A stretch of 8,527 nt of DNA from Sphingobacterium sp. UBA1575. GTDB lineage: Bacteria > Bacteroidota > Bacteroidia > Sphingobacteriales > Sphingobacteriaceae. The translations under genes and the position numbers were made by a program. The DNA lies in assembly GCA_002322865.1 (NCBI GenBank), contig DCOH01000022.1, positions 1-8,527 on the forward strand. Reading direction: 5' to 3'. The notes beneath the pieces were generated by a model. The model was not told the origin of the DNA. It saw only the letters and a program-made list of their open reading frames with translations, and searched no databases. Of this stretch, positions 6,405 through 8,527 are shown piece after piece; within the stretch, counting starts at the first letter, position 1, and each line of letters begins with the position of its first letter.

Positions 6405-6420
6405 TGGCATTGCACTTGCA
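6405..6420 (+). promoter_or_regulatory. Sigma-54-like (-24/-12) promoter element upstream of lon
   Basis: TTGGCA (6405-6410 less its last base) and TTGCA (6416-6420) place GG (6406-6407) and GC (6418-6419) exactly 10 bases apart, as required of -24/-12 promoters. The match to TGGCACG-N4-TTGCW fails only at the sixth and seventh bases. It faces lon; transcription would begin near 6431, about 67 bases before the ATG. No activator site is identified, and the presence of sigma-54 in this genome is assumed. Confidence 0.4.
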
Positions 6421-6422
6421 AT
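6409..6422. repeat. Perfect inverted repeat overlapping the promoter-like element
   Basis: ATTGCA (6409-6414) and TGCAAT (6417-6422) are exact reverse complements two bases apart. The dyad covers the spacer and -12 half of the sigma-54-like element, so a dimeric repressor bound here would block it; alternatively it is the real signal and the promoter resemblance is partly a by-product of its symmetry. Confidence 0.45.
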
Positions 6423-6455
6423 ACTTGGGTACATCAAAATAGAAATGAATAATAG

Positions 6456-6482
6456 GTCGGCTTACTGACAACTTGTCGGCTT
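6456..6482. repeat. Direct repeat and short palindrome in the lon leader
   Basis: GTCGGCTT occurs at 6456-6463 and again at 6475-6482, a 19-base period. Between and overlapping them is GACAA-C-TTGTC (6467-6477), a perfect 5+5 inverted repeat. It ends 20 bases before the lon ATG, so a bound protein or RNA fold here could affect initiation of transcription or translation. Confidence 0.45.
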
Positions 6483-6497
6483 TATGATATAACGCTT

Positions 6498-8527
6498 ATG
6501 AGCAAAAACGATCCATTCAACTTCACCCAATCCATGCCCATTATCAACGAGGAAACGGAATTCTTCCCCTTGTTGACCCAGCAAGATGAAGATGAATTGA
6601 GGAATGCTGAAATACCAGAATCCTTACCCATATTACCTTTAAGAAATACAGTGCTTTTTCCAGGTGTGGTTATCCCCATTACCGTGGGAAGGGACAAATC
6701 CATTAAATTGATCAAGGATGCCTATAAAGGCGATCGGACAATAGCGGTGGTTTCGCAAAAAGATATGAATGTGGAAGATCCTACTTTCGATCAGTTGAAC
6801 AAGGTAGGAACCGTTGCCCATATCATCAAGATCCTTCAGATGCCTGATGGTAACACCACGGTTATCATCCAAGGTAAACAACGTGTGAAACTTAAGGAAT
6901 TGATCCAATCAGAACCTTATCTGATCGCGACCGTAGAGAAATTCCCTGAAGAAAAACCAAAGACAAAATCGAAAGAGTTCAAAGCCTTGATCTCATCGGT
7001 CAAAGAATTGGCACTGCAGATCATCCAGCTTTCTCCAAACCTTCCAAGCGAAGCGGGGATTGCGATCAAAAATATTGAAAGTCCTACTTTCCTAGTCAAT
7101 TTCATCTCTTCGAACCTTTCATTGGAGCTGGAGCAGAAACAGGACCTTTTAGAAACCCGCGACTTTGTAAAACGCACGCAGCAATTGCTGGAGCACCTAA
7201 CCACCGAAATCCAAATGTTGGAGCTGAAAAACCAGATCCAGAATAAGGTACGTGTGGATCTGGATAAACAGCAGCGTGATTATTTCCTAAGTCAGCAACT
7301 GAAAACCATTCAGGAAGAATTGGGTGGAAATACACCTGACCTGGAATTGGAAGAGCTTAAGAAAAGAGCAAAATCCAAGAAATGGCCAGAGGATGTTGCT
7401 AAACATTTCCAAAAAGAATTGGAAAAACTAGCGCGGATAAATCCTGCTGCTGCCGATTATTCGGTACAACTGAACTACCTGGAGTTAATGCTTGATCTTC
7501 CTTGGGGAGAATACAGCAAGGATAATTTCGACCTGCACCGTGGAGAAAGGATCTTGGATAAGGATCACTATGGATTAGAAAAGGTGAAACAACGTATCAT
7601 TGAATATTTGGCGGTCCTAAAGCTAAAGAATGATATGAAAGCCCCAATCTTATGCTTAGTGGGTCCTCCGGGGGTTGGTAAAACTTCCCTTGGTAAATCC
7701 ATAGCTAAAGCATTGGGCAGAAAATATACCCGAATGGCATTGGGTGGTATCCGTGATGAAGCAGAGATCCGCGGACACCGGAAGACCTATATTGGCGCTA
7801 TGCCAGGTAGGATCATCCAATCCTTAAAGAAAGCAGGAACATCTAATCCAGTTTTTGTATTGGACGAGATCGATAAGATTGGTTCTGATTTTAAAGGAGA
7901 TCCTTCTTCAGCATTACTTGAAGTCTTAGATCCGGAACAGAACACCCATTTTTACGATCATTATGTAGAAATGGAATATGATCTATCCAAGGTGATGTTC
8001 ATAGCAACGGCAAACTCATTGAGCGGTATACAGCCGGCGCTGTTGGACCGTATGGAGATCATCGAAGTGAATGGATATACCATTGAGGAAAAGATTGAGA
8101 TCGCAAAGAAACACCTGTTGCCGAAGCAAAGGGAAATGCATGGGATTCAGGCGAAGGATATTTCATTGAAGCCAAAGATGATCGAAAAAATCATCGAAGA
8201 ATATACCAGAGAATCCGGTGTTCGTGGTTTAGAAAAGAAAATCGGATCGGTGGTGCGCGGAATAGCGACTCGCATCGTGATGGAAAAACCTTACGATAAA
8301 AATATTTCTGCGGAACTTATTGAAGAGATTTTAGGCGCGCCTATTTTTGATAAAGATCTTTATGAGAACAACGATACAGCAGGTGTGGTTACAGGCTTAG
8401 CTTGGACATCTGTTGGGGGAGATATCTTATTTATCGAATCCAGCCTAAGTCCTGGAAAAGGCAAACTTTCTTTAACAGGGAATTTAGGGGAGGTAATGAA
8501 GGAATCTGCCTTGATCGCCATGGCTTA
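6498..8527 (+). CDS. lon: ATP-dependent protease Lon, truncated at the right edge
   Basis: The frame is open for 676 codons and runs off the window. Lon is a cytosolic hexameric AAA+ serine protease that degrades damaged and selected regulatory proteins. An acidic N-terminal extension (1-40) precedes the substrate-binding LON domain starting at LPILPLRNTVLFPG (43-56). A long coiled segment with the DYFLSQQLKTIQEELG signature leads to the AAA+ module: Walker A GPPGVGKT at 389-396, Walker B VFVLDEID with D456 and E457, sensor-1 N506 and arginine finger R518. The proteolytic domain begins near G629 (GVVTGLAW). The Ser-Lys dyad should lie beyond residue 700 and is not in the window. The Walker A sits about 33 residues later than in E. 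coli Lon, reflecting the longer N terminus. The ATG at 6498 is the only ATG after an in-frame stop at 6453. I found no frameshift. The upstream dyads suggest regulated expression. Confidence 0.96.
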   Translation, partial: MSKNDPFNFTQSMPIINEETEFFPLLTQQDEDELRNAEIPESLPILPLRNTVLFPGVVIPITVGRDKSIKLIKDAYKGDRTIAVVSQKDMNVEDPTFDQLNKVGTVAHIIKILQMPDGNTTVIIQGKQRVKLKELIQSEPYLIATVEKFPEEKPKTKSKEFKALISSVKELALQIIQLSPNLPSEAGIAIKNIESPTFLVNFISSNLSLELEQKQDLLETRDFVKRTQQLLEHLTTEIQMLELKNQIQNKVRVDLDKQQRDYFLSQQLKTIQEELGGNTPDLELEELKKRAKSKKWPEDVAKHFQKELEKLARINPAAADYSVQLNYLELMLDLPWGEYSKDNFDLHRGERILDKDHYGLEKVKQRIIEYLAVLKLKNDMKAPILCLVGPPGVGKTSLGKSIAKALGRKYTRMALGGIRDEAEIRGHRKTYIGAMPGRIIQSLKKAGTSNPVFVLDEIDKIGSDFKGDPSSALLEVLDPEQNTHFYDHYVEMEYDLSKVMFIATANSLSGIQPALLDRMEIIEVNGYTIEEKIEIAKKHLLPKQREMHGIQAKDISLKPKMIEKIIEEYTRESGVRGLEKKIGSVVRGIATRIVMEKPYDKNISAELIEEILGAPIFDKDLYENNDTAGVVTGLAWTSVGGDILFIESSLSPGKGKLSLTGNLGEVMKESALIAMA

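Larger units (their letters stand above)
6153..6497. other. Divergent intergenic region between the TPR gene and lon
   Basis: These 345 bases have no convincing coding frame of their own. Contents seen: upstream in-frame codons of the TPR gene (6153-6185); an A/T-rich stretch to about 6300; a small hairpin CTGGA-ATTAA-TCCAG at 6308-6322; a minus-facing TTGGTAC...ATGC element at 6379-6394; a plus-facing sigma-54-like element at 6405-6420 overlapping a perfect dyad; and a GTCGGCTT direct repeat with a short palindrome at 6456-6482 just before lon. The concentration of dyads in the lon-proximal 120 bases suggests control of lon. Confidence 0.6.

Noticed and set aside
6482..7335. Minus-strand and short frames within lon
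   Set aside because: The plus-strand frame reads through unbroken from 6498 to the edge with all Lon landmarks; the others are by-products of its codon use.
1..8527. tRNA, rRNA, CRISPR array, insertion sequence or phage genes
   Set aside because: No regularly spaced repeats, transposase or integrase motifs, terminal inverted repeats or tRNA-like folds were seen by eye; the gene content is ordinary chromosomal.

Overview
The window looks like a chromosomal segment of a Bacteroidota species, most likely Sphingobacteriaceae (Sphingobacterium or Pedobacter type). The grounds are moderately AT-rich DNA, A/T-rich start regions with no recognisable Shine-Dalgarno sequence, TTG/TAnnTTTG-like promoter candidates, and the character of the gene products: a long-N-terminus Lon, a short HMA-AraC regulator and a TPR protein with a signal peptide. 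The genus is inferred from sequence character, not from any search.

Layout. Positions 1-63 may hold the last 20 codons of a gene entering from the left. Two small minus-strand genes (184-429 and 608-850) encode about 80-residue proteins that are clear paralogues of each other and of unknown function. They sit in the most AT-rich part of the window. Divergent from them is a plus-strand gene for a membrane-anchored metallo-beta-lactamase-fold hydrolase of the NAPE-PLD/UlaG type (1068-2183). It ends in two successive hairpins; the second, very strong one is shared with the convergent lipoprotein gene (2267-2734, minus). Next comes a plus-strand pair with no intergenic base: an M3 zinc peptidase of the Dcp type (2854-4881) and a small regulator joining an HMA-like CxxC domain to an AraC DNA-binding domain (4882-5415). 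A long hairpin at 5447-5490 separates this pair from a convergent periplasmic TPR protein gene (5511-6152, minus). A 345-base divergent region follows, holding a sigma-54-like GG-N10-GC element and several short dyads. It leads into lon (6498 to the right edge), of which 676 codons are present; the proteolytic Ser-Lys dyad lies outside the window.

Functionally this is mostly housekeeping: protein and peptide turnover (Lon, M3 peptidase), envelope proteins (lipoprotein, TPR protein, anchored hydrolase) and one regulator. I found no mobile element, CRISPR array, tRNA or rRNA, and no convincing new multi-gene system. The items most worth a second look are the HMA-AraC fusion translated directly behind a peptidase, the tandem small-protein pair, and the structured lon upstream region.
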